Source: Planctomycetota bacterium (lineage in GTDB: Bacteria > Planctomycetota > UBA1135 > GCA-002686595). From it: a stretch of DNA of 51,423 nt. The notes beneath the pieces were generated by a model. It was not told where the DNA came from and did not search any database. It saw nothing but the letters and a program-made list of their open reading frames with translations. This document shows positions 39,992 through 48,931 of the stretch, in pieces. The DNA lies in the NCBI GenBank assembly GCA_020638835.1, contig JACKHV010000010.1:1-51423 (forward strand). The letters run 5' to 3'. A program made the translations under genes and the position numbers. The number at the start of each line of letters is the position of its first letter. Position 1 is the first letter of the stretch.

Positions 39992-41377
39992 CTAGTGTCC
40001 GGTCAGCTTCCGCGAGAGCTCCGCGATTCCGGGATGCGTCGGATCCAGTGCTCGCGCGCGTTCGATCTCGGCGCGCGCTTCGTCGTAGCGCTCGAGTTGG
40101 ATCAGGGCATCGCCGAGTGACAGCTGCAGCTGCACCGCTCCGGGGGCGAGTTCGATGGCCCGCTCAAAGCTGTCGACCGCCGGCGCGAACTGCCCCGCGA
40201 GCGCGTAGATGTTGCCGAGTTCCGCGTGGTAGAGCGCGACTTCCGGCTGGAGTTCGATCGCGCGTCGAGCGGAGCGCACGGCCCCCGTCAAGTCTCCGCT
40301 CTGGCGCAAAGCGATCGCGAGCACTGCGTGCGCATCGACCGCCTCGTCATCGATCGCGATCGCGCGTCGCGCCGCGTCGACGGCTTCCGCGTCGTTCCCG
40401 AGCCGCAGCTTGAGCAGCGCCATGTCCTTCCACGCGCTCGACAGCTGATCGTCGAGCTGCAACGCCGTGATGTACGACCGGACCGCTTCTTCATCGCGAC
40501 CCATTGCACCGAGCACCGAGCCGCGGTGGCTGTGGACCAGCGCATCCTCCGGATAGTCATCGAGCAGCGCGTCGATCATCGCGAGCGCTGCGGCATGACT
40601 CCCGTTGTCCGAAAGCCTCTCCGCATCCGCGAGCACGTCCGCGCGACTCACCCTCGAGCTCGCGAGTCGAATCGAGAAGGTCGTCGGCATGTGCCTCGCG
40701 GTCGCGCCGGCCCCCGCCTTCATCTCCGCGCGTCCTCGCGACTCGTCGCCCAGCGCGACCAGCGCGGAACCGAGGATGAAGCGCGCGTGACCCGACGTCT
40801 CGCGCCGATCGAGCGCTGCAAGAGCGAGGTCCCGCGCTTCCTCCGGCCGGCCTTCGTCGAGAGCCAAGGTCGCCAGTCCGACGAGCGGCTCCGGCCGGTC
40901 GGGGGCGAGGCGACGCGCGCGCTCGAACGACGCGCGCGCTCCCTTCACGTCACCGTCGTCGAAGCGGAGCCAACCGAACAAGAGCTGCGCCGGCGCCGAG
41001 CCTTCGTCGATCTCCAAGGCTCTTCGGAGCGGAGCGAGAGCTGCGTCGGTCCGACCCAGGTTGTACATGGATCGCGCTTGGTAGTAGGGCCACAACGGCT
41101 CGCTCGAATCGAGCGCCCCCGCTTGCGCGAAACACTCCGCGGCCGGAAGGAACATCCCGTTCGCCCAGTACGCGGCCCCCAACTCCGCGTGCGCGACAGC
41201 ATCCGCCGGCGCCGCCACCACCGCCGCGGAACGCTCCTCGATCAACCGACGCACCGGCGGCTCGAGCGCATCCAAGTCCTGCGGTTGCGCCGGCGGATAG
41301 CCCGCGGGCCGGCAGGCCGCGAGCGCGACCAGCAGGAGCAGCGACACGAGCAAGCGAGAAGAGAGAGTGTGCATCAA
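39992..41377 (-). CDS. TPR-repeat lipoprotein
   Basis: Secreted lipoprotein of 461 residues with signal peptide LLVSLLLLVALAAC (Cys22). The mature protein is a chain of about ten TPR units, e.g. AVAHAELGAAYWANGMFLPAAECFAQAGAL, LVHSHRGSVLGAMGRDEEAVRSYITALQLD, AWKDMALLKLRLGNDAEAVDAARRAIAID and ALYHAELGNIYALAGQFAPAVDSFERAIEL. TPR lipoproteins serve as assembly or interaction scaffolds on the periplasmic side; no partner is evident. The TAG stop lies next to the repeat element. Confidence 0.9.
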   Translation of the reverse strand: MMHTLSSRLLVSLLLLVALAACRPAGYPPAQPQDLDALEPPVRRLIEERSAAVVAAPADAVAHAELGAAYWANGMFLPAAECFAQAGALDSSEPLWPYYQARSMYNLGRTDAALAPLRRALEIDEGSAPAQLLFGWLRFDDGDVKGARASFERARRLAPDRPEPLVGLATLALDEGRPEEARDLALAALDRRETSGHARFILGSALVALGDESRGRAEMKAGAGATARHMPTTFSIRLASSRVSRADVLADAERLSDNGSHAAALAMIDALLDDYPEDALVHSHRGSVLGAMGRDEEAVRSYITALQLDDQLSSAWKDMALLKLRLGNDAEAVDAARRAIAIDDEAVDAHAVLAIALRQSGDLTGAVRSARRAIELQPEVALYHAELGNIYALAGQFAPAVDSFERAIELAPGAVQLQLSLGDALIQLERYDEARAEIERARALDPTHPGIAELSRKLTGH

Positions 41378-41528
41378 GATCGGCGGGATACTCGGGCGTT
41401 CATCCTACGTGAACGCCCGGCGCGAGTGGGCCTGACCGGGGCGGATGCGTGTTCGTGAGGGTCTACGCGAGCGTCCTGCTCACCACCCTCCCTCTCGTGC
41501 ACGTCTCGCCGTGGTGCGGCCGCTCGCG

Positions 41529-42593
41529 TCAGCGAAAGCTCTCGATCATCGAGCGGACGTGAAGGATCACGACCTCGGGTCGATCGTGATGCACGTAGTG
41601 ACCGGCGCGTGGAACGACTTCGTGGACGACGTTCGTGGACAGTCCGACGAGCTCTTGCTGCAGTTCGAGCCACACCTTGCGCATCTCGGGGTAGTGCGCG
41701 GCCATCTTGGCCGGCAGTTCGTTCGCGGGGTCTGCGAGTTCGTCCGCAGTCAGCACGACGAGCGGTCGATCACCGAGATCCAGGCCCAGCTCCTTCGCTT
41801 GGCGGCAACTCTCCTTCATCGAGTTGAACTCCGCGCTCAGCGCTCTCACCGCCGAGGACCGGCAGTAGAGTTCCTTGTCCAGGGCACCGGCATCCGCAGC
41901 GAGTGCGGGGTGCGCACCGACGGCCGCGAGCAAGCGGACTCCGCCCACCCGGGAGAGGATCGAGAGGGCTTGGAACAAGCGCCCTTGCCACACGAACATC
42001 TCCGTGACGGCCGCCGGAAGGCGCTGCGCCTGTTCTTCGTGCGATGAATCCAAGAGCACGAGTCCCACGACTTCATCAGGGTGGACAGCCGCGTAGTGCC
42101 TGACATAGACGCCACCGATCGAATGTCCGACGAGGACGAGCGGACCGGAGACACCGAGCGCGGCGAGCCCTTCGTGCAGATCCTCCGTGATGGACCGCGC
42201 GTCACTCGGCGCGTCAGAAGGGTCGCTCCAGCCGTAACCGGCTCGGTCGTAGCTGATGACGCGCGTCGTGGTAGCGATTTCATCGGCGATGACGTCCCAC
42301 GATCTGCCGCTGTCTCCGAGGCCCGACTCCAGGACCACGGTGGGCTCACCTTCGCCGCGGGAGACGAAGTGCATCCGCCTTCCGTCCGCGAGCGTCACCA
42401 GCTCACCGGCGGGCGGAAAGTCCTGCGCGAAGCTCTGCGCCGCGGACTGTTCCCACACCGCCCCCGCGACAGCCAGCACGATCACCAGCACCAGCAAGAC
42501 CGCCCCCGCTTGCAGGACCCTCCTCCGCAGGCGAGCGAACAGAGAGCGCCGCGGTTCGTCCTTCTCCTCACCCAGTCCCTTCTGCGCTCTCAT
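41529..42593 (-). CDS. Membrane-anchored alpha/beta-hydrolase
   Basis: Hydrolase of 354 residues. A basic N-terminus and one transmembrane segment (LQAGAVLLVLVIVLAVAGAVW) anchor it, with the catalytic domain outside. The core is canonical: PTVVLESGLGDSGRSWD (oxyanion strand), SYDRAGYGWSDPSD, VLVGHSIGGVYVRHYA with nucleophile Ser158, an acid in LVVLTADELAD region, and a late His in HEVVPRAGHYVHHDRPE. Family members are esterases, epoxide hydrolases or haloalkane dehalogenases; substrate unknown. The gene appears monocistronic. Confidence 0.88.
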   Translation of the reverse strand: MRAQKGLGEEKDEPRRSLFARLRRRVLQAGAVLLVLVIVLAVAGAVWEQSAAQSFAQDFPPAGELVTLADGRRMHFVSRGEGEPTVVLESGLGDSGRSWDVIADEIATTTRVISYDRAGYGWSDPSDAPSDARSITEDLHEGLAALGVSGPLVLVGHSIGGVYVRHYAAVHPDEVVGLVLLDSSHEEQAQRLPAAVTEMFVWQGRLFQALSILSRVGGVRLLAAVGAHPALAADAGALDKELYCRSSAVRALSAEFNSMKESCRQAKELGLDLGDRPLVVLTADELADPANELPAKMAAHYPEMRKVWLELQQELVGLSTNVVHEVVPRAGHYVHHDRPEVVILHVRSMIESFR

Positions 42594-42998
42594 CGAGCCG
42601 ATCCTACGAGCCCCCTCTCCGACCGGTCAAATCGGACTCCCGCCCGCGCGAAGAGCCGACCGCGACACGGCGCGCAGGGACAAGGGGGAAGCTGACGACA
42701 TCCCTCTCGACGGCTCGTGGCCGCGCTCCTCACTCGAGTCGCCGTTGCGTGAGACAGTCGAGAGCGACGTGGCGAACTTGCGGAAGGTGCAGCAGGACCC
42801 CTGGGCCGACCTTGCTCCGGGCCGCTGACCGAGCCGGCTTCGCAGCCACGCGCGGAGCCGAGGACGACGAAGCACCGCGAACCGTCCCACCTTCCCCGAC
42901 GGCTCAAGTCGTGCGAACGCCCAACTCGCGACACCTGTCCGGGCGGGCGCCGCGCCCGCCCGAGCTCCGCAGGAGTTGAAATGACGGAAGCGGGGGCC
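42594..42998. other. Intergenic region with a strong GC hairpin
   Basis: About 400 bases without a supported gene. It holds a 9-bp perfect stem CGGGCGGGC (42940-42948) with GCCCGCCCG (42954-42962), loop GCCGC, flanked by weaker complementary segments (CAACTC at about 42922 and GAGTTG at about 42973). It lies downstream of the SnoaL lipoprotein stop (42999, minus) and probably terminates that transcript. The rest shows nothing recognisable apart from the expected promoter of the hydrolase gene. Confidence 0.5.
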
Positions 42999-43532
42999 TC
43001 ATGGGCTCGGCTGGACGTGCTCGGTCGATGTCGGCGGCCTGGGCGAGGTCGTCGTCGGAGGGGGAAAGTGCCCGAGCTGGGTGAGGGCGGCCAGGTTGTC
43101 CCAGGTCACCCAGATCTCCGCGATGCGATTCCCCTCGATCCGGAACACGGTTCCGAACTCCAGGGTCATGGACCTTCCCGAGGCGGGGAAGGGCCCCATG
43201 GGACCCTCTTGGGTGCCGCGGTAGCTGCCCCATACCGCCACGAGATCGTGCTCGGCCACTATTGTCTGGATCTCGATCACCGCATCGGGAAACGTCGCGA
43301 GGTCCTGACGCTGGAAGTCCAGGAAGGCTTCCCGGTCGCTGATGACGAGTTCCGGCGTGGCCTGGCAGTGGCGGACGAGGTCAGCGTGCACGAGCTCGCC
43401 AAGCCGATCGAAGTCGCGGGCGTTCGTCGCGTGGACGAACGCCTCGATCAGGGCCTTGTTGTGCTCGACCGGGGCCGTGCCGAGCGTGGCGCACGAGGAG
43501 CACAAGAGGACCAGGCAGGCGATGCGGGACAT
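42999..43532 (-). CDS. SnoaL-like ester-cyclase-type lipoprotein
   Basis: A 177-residue exported protein: short signal peptide MSRIACLVLLCSSC with lipobox Cys14, then an NTF2-like domain of the SnoaL/ester-cyclase kind (NKALIEAFVHATNARDFDRLGELVHADLVRHCQATPE, FLDFQRQDLATFPDAVIEIQTIVAEHDLVAVWGSYRGTQEG, FGTVFRIEGNRIAEIWVTWDNLAALTQLG). The C-terminus is Pro/Thr-rich and disordered. It lies 51 bases downstream of the amidohydrolase gene on the same strand, so both may be exported together and act on related compounds. Confidence 0.82.
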   Translation of the reverse strand: MSRIACLVLLCSSCATLGTAPVEHNKALIEAFVHATNARDFDRLGELVHADLVRHCQATPELVISDREAFLDFQRQDLATFPDAVIEIQTIVAEHDLVAVWGSYRGTQEGPMGPFPASGRSMTLEFGTVFRIEGNRIAEIWVTWDNLAALTQLGHFPPPTTTSPRPPTSTEHVQPSP

Positions 43533-43583
43533 GGCGGTGGGATCACATCTGGAGGTCGTGGGAGCGCGTGGGCGCGGAGTCTC

Positions 43584-44927
43584 TCACTTCTCCGTCGAAG
43601 TGTCGACGACCCGGCCGCGCTGAACGACGAGCCGGGGGCCGCGGAGGTTGGCAACGCTCTGCAGCGGGTCCGCCTCGAGCACCAGCAGGTCGGCGACGCG
43701 GCCGGGCTCCAGCGACCCCAGGTCGCCTTCGGCTCCGAGCCAGCGAGCCGGAAGGAGAGTGGCGCCGCGAAGGATCGCCGCCCTGTCCACACCCGCGCTC
43801 TCGAGCAACGTCATCTCGCGCAACACGCCCTCGGGGTCGAATCCGTCCTGCCCCACGAGCATCGGCACGCCGCGGCGAGCGAGCTCGGTGACGAGCACGA
43901 CGTTCGCGGCGTGGAAACCCCTCATGCACTCCTGCCACGCGGCCTGGGACATGCCCGGAGGTGCCGGCGGCGGCTCGGACCGCCAGCGGTCGGCGACAGA
44001 AAGGGTCGGGCACAAGAGCGCGCCGGAGCGCGCGAACCTCTCGGCCACCGCGTCGAACCGATCGCGGTCGATGGAGTCGGCGCCCAGCGCCATGACCTCG
44101 AAGGTGAAGGGCATCTGGGTCGGGAGGCCGCCGCCCCCAGACCGGATCGCATCGAAGCGGGCTCGCAGATCATCGCGCAGCACCTCCGACCAGGCCGACA
44201 TCGCGTGCTCGATGCTCGTCACCCCCCGATCGAGCGCCTCGACCAGTGGCACGCCCTGGAAAAGCGGCATCCCCGGGTCGAGTGCCACCCCCAAGCCGCT
44301 CTCCCCAGCGCCGGCGAGGTAGTGGTCTAGGAGCTCGAGGTCCCAGGTGCCGAAGGCCTTGGTCAGACGCGCCTCGGAAGCGACCAGTTCGTCCAGGATC
44401 CTGTCCACATCGGCGGCGTCGGCGACCGGCTGTGCAAGGCCGGGGAGACCCTCGTTCCTCTGGGCCAGGAAGGGCGACAGCGGCGCCTGCTCGAGCATGG
44501 GTCCGGCGTAGTAGACCGCCGGTCCGCCGGACCGCGCGGCGAGCTCCTTCACGACGAGCAGGGGGCTGCCCATGTCGCGAACGTAGAGCACGCCGCGACG
44601 GACGAACTCGGCGCGCACGGTGTCGACATCCAGCTCCTCGCTCGATGCCAGGTACCCGAGGTGGACGTGGCAGTCCCACAGACCTGGAACCGCGTAGCCT
44701 CCTGCCATGTCGAGGCGCTCCACGCCGGCCCGCGGGGCGAGATCACCTACCGCGGCGATCCGGTCTCCCTCGACGAGCAGGTCCAGCGGTTTGCTGAACG
44801 CGCCGTTCTCGGGGTCGAGCAGGCGCACGTTCTCCAGCAGCAGTCCTCGCTCCACTCCCCGGGATGCCACGCAGCCTGTGAGGAGAAGCAATACCACCGT
44901 CCATCTCGTCCGTCTCAATTCCTTCAT
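43584..44927 (-). CDS. Exported amidohydrolase-family protein
   Basis: Metal-dependent hydrolase of 447 residues, lipoprotein-like (WTVVLLLLTGC, Cys19). The N-terminal beta-sandwich (LLLENVRLLDPENGAFSKPLDLLVEGDRIAAVG) leads into the TIM barrel with the metal motif GLWDCHVHLG (His87, His89). Further candidate ligands are in RLTKAFG, GVTSIEHAMSAW and PMLVGQDGFDPEG, and the C-terminal GSLEPGRVADLLVLEADPL is diagnostic of imidazolonepropionase/prolidase-type amidohydrolases. ATG at 44927 is preceded by AAGGGGTAGGG, one of the few clear ribosome-binding sites. Substrate (a dipeptide, lactam or cyclic amide) is not determined. Confidence 0.9.
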   Translation of the reverse strand: MKELRRTRWTVVLLLLTGCVASRGVERGLLLENVRLLDPENGAFSKPLDLLVEGDRIAAVGDLAPRAGVERLDMAGGYAVPGLWDCHVHLGYLASSEELDVDTVRAEFVRRGVLYVRDMGSPLLVVKELAARSGGPAVYYAGPMLEQAPLSPFLAQRNEGLPGLAQPVADAADVDRILDELVASEARLTKAFGTWDLELLDHYLAGAGESGLGVALDPGMPLFQGVPLVEALDRGVTSIEHAMSAWSEVLRDDLRARFDAIRSGGGGLPTQMPFTFEVMALGADSIDRDRFDAVAERFARSGALLCPTLSVADRWRSEPPPAPPGMSQAAWQECMRGFHAANVVLVTELARRGVPMLVGQDGFDPEGVLREMTLLESAGVDRAAILRGATLLPARWLGAEGDLGSLEPGRVADLLVLEADPLQSVANLRGPRLVVQRGRVVDTSTEK

Positions 44928-45006
44928 CCCTACCCCTTGGTCAGCAGCCATGGTTTCGCGCCCGCACCGCCTCCTGCCGCGCCCTGTCTGCGTTCAGACC
45001 AGGCCG

Positions 45007-45969
45007 TCATGAGCGGTCGTGGTGGGAACGGGCATTCTGGGCCTTCCATCGCAGCGCGGGATGAGCGTGGATCCGAGCGGCCTCCTCCGCATCGTCCGGG
45101 AACAGGAGAGAGGGGTCCAGGTCCCCTCGGTGGAGCTTCTCGACGAATCGTCGCTCCTCTGCCGTCAGGGCGAGCAGGGGCGCCAGCCGGGACCAGGCTG
45201 CGGCGACCACCTCGGAGGCTTGGACCCTCGCGCCCGTGGCGAGCATGGGAACGAGTTGCTCGTCGACCTCGCGCTGCGTCGTTCGCTCGGCGAGCCGCCG
45301 CTCCGTGTAGGTGTCAGGCGGATGGTCCAGCGTGCCGGCGAGGGCCAGGAAGCGCCGACGGAAGCTCGGCAGGCCGAGTGCCGCGGCAGCTCGCGCACGG
45401 AAGTTCGCCACGTCCCACACGTCGCGCGCCGCGCAACGATCCAGGAGCGCACAGAGCTTCCCGATGACGAGTTCCTCGTCCCCGACGATCGTGAGCCGAG
45501 GTCGATCGAGCTCACCCGGCTGCCAGAGCTCGGCGACGTACGGCTCACCGAGGGGCTGGCGCATCAGGTAGTTGACGTCGACCTCGATCCGTTCCTCGGG
45601 ACCCAGAACCGAACGGTAGTGCAGGAACAGCTTGCGGCCGGCGAAGGCCTCCGCAGAGCGCTGGAGGCGGTAGCCGGCTCTCTGCGCGAGATCATCGAGA
45701 GCACCCTCGACGCGGGGTCGCTCCTCGAGCATTCGCTCGCGCTCCAGAGCGCCGACGAAGTTGAAGTCGAGGTCGACCGACAGGCGTTCCGGTGGGCCGA
45801 ACGCGAGGTTCAGCGCCGTCCCGCCCTTGAGGGCGAGAGCCTTCGAGAGGAGGGGATGCCGCCCGATCTCCCCGGCCATGGCGCCGAGACGGACGACCTT
45901 CTCCAGACCGGCGACGCCGAAGCCTGTTTCCGTCGAACACTGCTCGAGGTAGTCGAGGCTAACGCTCAT
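45007..45969 (-). CDS. abiEii: AbiEii-type nucleotidyltransferase toxin
   Basis: Toxin of a type IV toxin-antitoxin or abortive phage-infection system, 320 residues. The DNA-polymerase-beta-like nucleotidyltransferase signature is intact: ALKGGTALNLAFGPPERLSVDLDFNFVG, with the KGGT turn (48-51) and metal-binding Asp66 and Asp68; further family segments are RIEVDVNYLM and ELVIGKLCALLDRCAARDVWDVANF. Relatives transfer nucleotides to tRNA acceptor stems and block growth. It overlaps the antitoxin gene by 11 bases, the usual coupled arrangement. Nothing suggests inactivation. Confidence 0.9.
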   Translation of the reverse strand: MSVSLDYLEQCSTETGFGVAGLEKVVRLGAMAGEIGRHPLLSKALALKGGTALNLAFGPPERLSVDLDFNFVGALERERMLEERPRVEGALDDLAQRAGYRLQRSAEAFAGRKLFLHYRSVLGPEERIEVDVNYLMRQPLGEPYVAELWQPGELDRPRLTIVGDEELVIGKLCALLDRCAARDVWDVANFRARAAAALGLPSFRRRFLALAGTLDHPPDTYTERRLAERTTQREVDEQLVPMLATGARVQASEVVAAAWSRLAPLLALTAEERRFVEKLHRGDLDPSLLFPDDAEEAARIHAHPALRWKAQNARSHHDRS

Positions 45970-46768
45970 CGGGCCCTCCGAGGCGCTCCAGCTCGACGGG
46001 GACGATCAGGCTCCAGCGTCGGTGCAGGGTCCCGCCGCGCCGGCCGCGGTCGAGGTACTGGGCCGAGCGGGGCACCTTACGCTCGTGGCGCTCGAGCACG
46101 TCGTCCGGCACGTGGAAGACCTCGCGCGTCCGCTCCAGGAACCAGCCGGTCGCGGCCCAGAGGTTGGCGACGCCGTAGCGTTCGAGCACCTGCCCGAGAA
46201 GATCGAGGTCGAGCGTCGTGAACCCCGCAGCCGATTGGACGAGTTCCTCTAGCCCGCCAGCGAGTTGCGGGCGCCGGAACCCCTCCACCAGGGTGCGCTC
46301 GGGCCCCGTAGTCTCGAGCAGGCGCCCCAGCCGCTCGACCTTCCGGGTGCCGAGCTGACGGCCGGAGCGTGCCTTCATCGCCCCGAGCACGTCGAGGAAG
46401 CGCACGGTCGTGCCGTCCAGGTGGATCGGGCGGCGTCGCCTTGAGGCGTAGGCCGTGCACTCGTTCCAGACCGAGTGCGCCGCGCCGAGCAGCTCGAGGG
46501 CGGCATGGTGCGAGAAGACCGCGTCGGGCCGCGCAGCCGCCGCCACGAGGAAGGGGTCCGGACGCAGTGCTTGGGGTGCCGTGCCCCGTGGAACGACGGC
46601 GTAGACCCCCCGGGCGAGCACCCTGAGCCGGCCGGAGGCGACGTGGTGTTTGAGGCGCGCAACGGTCCCTGCCCGGCCGCCCGGGGGTGCGAGTTCGCGG
46701 GTGGCCTCCTCGAGCGAGAAGACCGGCCGCCGGGTGAAGAACCCGTCCGTGTCTGCTTTACGCTGCAT
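45959..46768 (-). CDS. abiEi: AbiEi-type antitoxin / transcriptional repressor
   Basis: A 269-residue partner of the toxin. The N-terminal winged-helix part (FSLEEATRELAPPGGRAGTVARLKHHVASGRLRVLARGVYAVVP) is characteristic of AbiEi antitoxins, followed by the longer C-terminal domain (FLVAAAARPDAVFSHHAALELLGAAH, RTLVEGFRRPQLAGGLEELVQS). AbiEi proteins do not touch the toxin; they repress the operon and counteract toxicity indirectly. ATG at 46768 leaves the inverted-repeat operator (46771-46799) just upstream; another ATG at 46795 lies inside the operator. The open frame beyond that is unrelated. Confidence 0.88.
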   Translation of the reverse strand: MQRKADTDGFFTRRPVFSLEEATRELAPPGGRAGTVARLKHHVASGRLRVLARGVYAVVPRGTAPQALRPDPFLVAAAARPDAVFSHHAALELLGAAHSVWNECTAYASRRRRPIHLDGTTVRFLDVLGAMKARSGRQLGTRKVERLGRLLETTGPERTLVEGFRRPQLAGGLEELVQSAAGFTTLDLDLLGQVLERYGVANLWAATGWFLERTREVFHVPDDVLERHERKVPRSAQYLDRGRRGGTLHRRWSLIVPVELERLGGPDER

Positions 46769-46770
46769 GC

Positions 46771-46813
46771 CGTTATGGGTAAGAATCCTCCCCATAACGA
46801 CACGAATCGTCAA
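46771..46813 (-). promoter_or_regulatory. abiE operon promoter and operator
   Basis: A perfect 9-bp inverted repeat, CGTTATGGG (46771-46779) and CCCATAACG (46791-46799), with an 11-base spacer, lies directly upstream of the antitoxin ATG. On the minus strand TTGACG (46808-46813) and GAGGAT (46785-46790) form a possible promoter with a 17-base spacer, so the repeat arms straddle the -10. This fits the known autorepression by AbiEi at inverted repeats. Confidence 0.6.
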
Positions 46814-46855
46814 GTGTTGGACGGCTAATGAGCCCGCCTGGCCTGCCATCCAAGG

Positions 46856-46878
46856 CCCGGCCCCCCCAGGGGGCCGGG
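46856..46878. terminator. Strong GC hairpin at the edge of the mobile-element region
   Basis: Perfect 9-bp stem CCCGGCCCC (46856-46864) with GGGGCCGGG (46870-46878) and loop CCCAG, followed by another GC-rich dyad (GGCGCGCCGGCC). There is no T run. It lies between the divergent abiE promoter and the truncated recombinase gene, so it may insulate the two or mark an element end. Confidence 0.45.
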
Positions 46879-47023
46879 CGGCGCGCCGGCCGGGGCCTTC
46901 AGCTCCGGCACAACCCTTTGTGACGTTGGGCTTTATGTCCGCTCCACGACGCCAGGAAGGCCCAGGTTCCCCTGGCTGGACCACCCGACCTGAGCCTCCA
47001 TGTGGTGTCCCACCCACCCCGCC

Positions 47024-47241
47024 ATGCCGCAACGTCGCCCCCAGGCGCCCAACGGCCGGTCCGGGCCCCAGGTGGCCGTTGGCTACCTCCGCCGCTCGAC
47101 CGACCGCCAGGAGCAGTCCATCCCCGACCAGAGAAAGGCCATCGAGCGATACGCCGCCGAGCACGACCTCGAGCTCGCCCGGTACTTCGTCGACGACGCC
47201 ATCAGTGGGACGAGCGCCGTCCGGCGTCCGGCCTTCCAGGA
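47024..47241 (+). pseudogene. Serine recombinase (resolvase/invertase family), N-terminal fragment
   Basis: Only about 73 residues of a site-specific serine recombinase remain. VAVGYLRRSTDRQEQSIPDQRKAIERYA holds the catalytic Ser in YLRRST and the nearby Arg residues, and ARYFVDDAISGTSAVRRPAF the second conserved block. After RRPAFQ, where family members continue into the helix carrying further active-site residues, the sequence changes abruptly to unrelated DNA at about 47241. ATG 47024 or 47000 could be the start. The fragment cannot be active; it looks truncated by an inserted element. Confidence 0.8.
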
Positions 47242-47405
47242 GGGGGCTTCAGGGTTTCGTGTGGTGACCGGCCCTGACGGCCCCAAGAACGCGGGTCCCC
47301 ACCGTCTGCCGTGTGCCCCTCACGAAAACGTTTACCCAGTTGCATTCGTAGAGCACGCCCCTGACCGACCGTCTCCCACCCCGGCATCAGCCGGAGGAGC
47401 CGGTC

Positions 47406-47667
47406 ATGAACGACCCTTCCAAGTGGCTCGTCCCCCGCAGTCTCGTGCAGCCCGCGCCGCCGTCGAATCCCACGGCGGAGCCGCGCGCAGCGGGTGAGGT
47501 CGAGCGAGGTCCCGCGTTAGCGGGGCCGAGAGAGACCGAGCCCGCTGCGCGGGCGCGCGAGGGTGCGCAGCGCAAGCGGTACTCACGTGCTCAACGTGCC
47601 CGCTTGCTCGCGGACTTCGAGTCGAGCGGGGTGACCCCTGACGCCTTCTGCGCGGAGCACGGCATCC
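47406..47667 (+). pseudogene. Transposase-accessory (helix-turn-helix) ORF truncated by IS3 element
   Basis: The ORF starts MNDPSKWLVPRSLVQ, has an Ala/Pro/Arg-rich linker and then the helix-turn-helix start RKRYSRAQRARLLADFESSGVTPDAFCAEHGI, typical of small accessory proteins of transposons such as the IS66 group. It breaks off at 47667, exactly where the terminal repeat of the IS3-family element begins; the frame then runs into noncoding IS sequence and stops at 47717. No matching 3' part is found on the other side of the IS, so the host element lost its remainder. Confidence 0.6.
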
Positions 47668-47738
47668 TGAGGGTATCCCCGCAATCCGGTCCACCAGTTC
47701 CTGGACTCTTCGGGTAGAACCGCCCCAAGGAGCCCCCG

Positions 47739-48005
47739 ATGCGTAAGAGCCGATTCACCGAGGAACAGATCGTCGCGATCCTCAAGGAGTCCGAAGCCGG
47801 CATGCCGACCGGTGAGCTGATCCGCCGCCACGGCATCAGCAGCCAGACCTTCTACAACTGGCGCAAGAAGTACGGCGGCCTCGAGGTGAGCGAAGCCAAG
47901 CGGCTGAAGCAGCTCGAGGAGGAGAACAGCCGGCTGAAGCGAATCGTCGCTGACCTCACGCTCGACAACACGATCCTGAAGGACGTGGTGTCAAGAAAGT
48001 GGTGA
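47739..48005 (+). CDS. IS3-family transposase OrfA
   Basis: DNA-binding subunit of 88 residues: helix-turn-helix RKSRFTEEQIVAILKESEAGMPTGELIRRHGISSQTFYNWRKKYGGLEVSE, followed by a leucine-zipper helix RLKQLEEENSRLKRIVADLTLDNTILKDVVSRKW. This form, with the YGGxxVSEAKRLK block, is that of the IS407-like subgroup. It overlaps orfB by 7 bases; the AAG run at the overlap could allow a -1 ribosomal frameshift giving the full OrfAB transposase. Confidence 0.93.
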   Translation: MRKSRFTEEQIVAILKESEAGMPTGELIRRHGISSQTFYNWRKKYGGLEVSEAKRLKQLEEENSRLKRIVADLTLDNTILKDVVSRKW

Positions 48006-48931
48006 GCCCCGCGAGCAAGCGCAAGTTCGTCGAGTACGTCCGCGAGACGCACGCAGCGAGCGAGCGCCGAGCCTGCCGACTCGTGGGGCTACCGAGGTCC
48101 GTGTGGACGTACCGCAGCGTTCGGCGCGAGCCGGAAGGCTTCCGCGAACGCATGCGCGAACTCGCTGCGGAGCGCCCGCGCTTCGGCTGCCCGCGCATCC
48201 ACATCATGCTGCGGCGCGAGGGCTTCGAGGTGAACCACAAGCGCGCGCACCGCATCTACGTCGTAGAGAAGCTGCAGCTCTCGCGGCGCAGAAAGCGGAA
48301 GGCGCCCGGTAGAGCGCCGCGAGAAGCCGTCGCTGCGCCGTCAACGCCGCACGCGCGTTGGTCGATGGACTTCGTCTCGGACAGCATGCATCCCGGACGC
48401 GCGTTTCGTGTGCTCAACGTCGTCGACGACTGCAGCCGCTTCTCTGTCGCCATGGAGGCGGACTTCTCTTTGTCCGGTGAAGGCGTCGGGCGCGTGCTCG
48501 ACCGTGCAGCTGCAAGGTATGGCTGGCCGCAAGTCATCATCGTCGACAACGGACCCGAATTCACAAGCAAGGCGCTCGACCGCTGGGCGTACGAGCGAGG
48601 CGTAAGGCTGCACTTCATCGAGCCCGGCAAGCCGACCCAGAACGCGTTCGTCGAGAGCATGAACGGGAAGTTTCGCGAGGAGTGCCTCAGCCAGCAGTGG
48701 TTCACGAGCCTCGACCACGCGCGTGCCGTCATCGCCGAATGGCGCGACGACTACAACCACGTCCGCCCGCACAAGTCGCTCGGCGACCGCACGCCGGCGT
48801 CGGTCGAGGCTGGCGCCTCGAACCCTCCCGGGAGGCTCCTGCTGAACGGAGCTTCGCTCAGAGAACAAGAAGACGGGGAGCATGTCCCCGTCGTTACCAA
48901 CCCCGCTGACCCCTCGAAAGTCCAAGTCTGA
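47999..48931 (+). CDS. IS3-family transposase OrfB (DDE integrase domain)
   Basis: Catalytic subunit of 310 residues. An N-terminal HTH-like segment (RRACRLVGLPRSVWTYRS, RFGCPRIHIMLRREGFEVNHKRAHRIY) precedes the integrase core with the three acidic residues in WSMDFVSD, IIVDNGPEFTSK and QNAFVESMNGKFREECL. All are intact, so the element may still be mobile. The C-terminal tail after RPHKSLGDRTPASVE is somewhat longer than usual. The frame opens with GTG at 47999 but is probably expressed by frameshifting from orfA. Confidence 0.93.
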   Translation: MVSPASKRKFVEYVRETHAASERRACRLVGLPRSVWTYRSVRREPEGFRERMRELAAERPRFGCPRIHIMLRREGFEVNHKRAHRIYVVEKLQLSRRRKRKAPGRAPREAVAAPSTPHARWSMDFVSDSMHPGRAFRVLNVVDDCSRFSVAMEADFSLSGEGVGRVLDRAAARYGWPQVIIVDNGPEFTSKALDRWAYERGVRLHFIEPGKPTQNAFVESMNGKFREECLSQQWFTSLDHARAVIAEWRDDYNHVRPHKSLGDRTPASVEAGASNPPGRLLLNGASLREQEDGEHVPVVTNPADPSKVQV

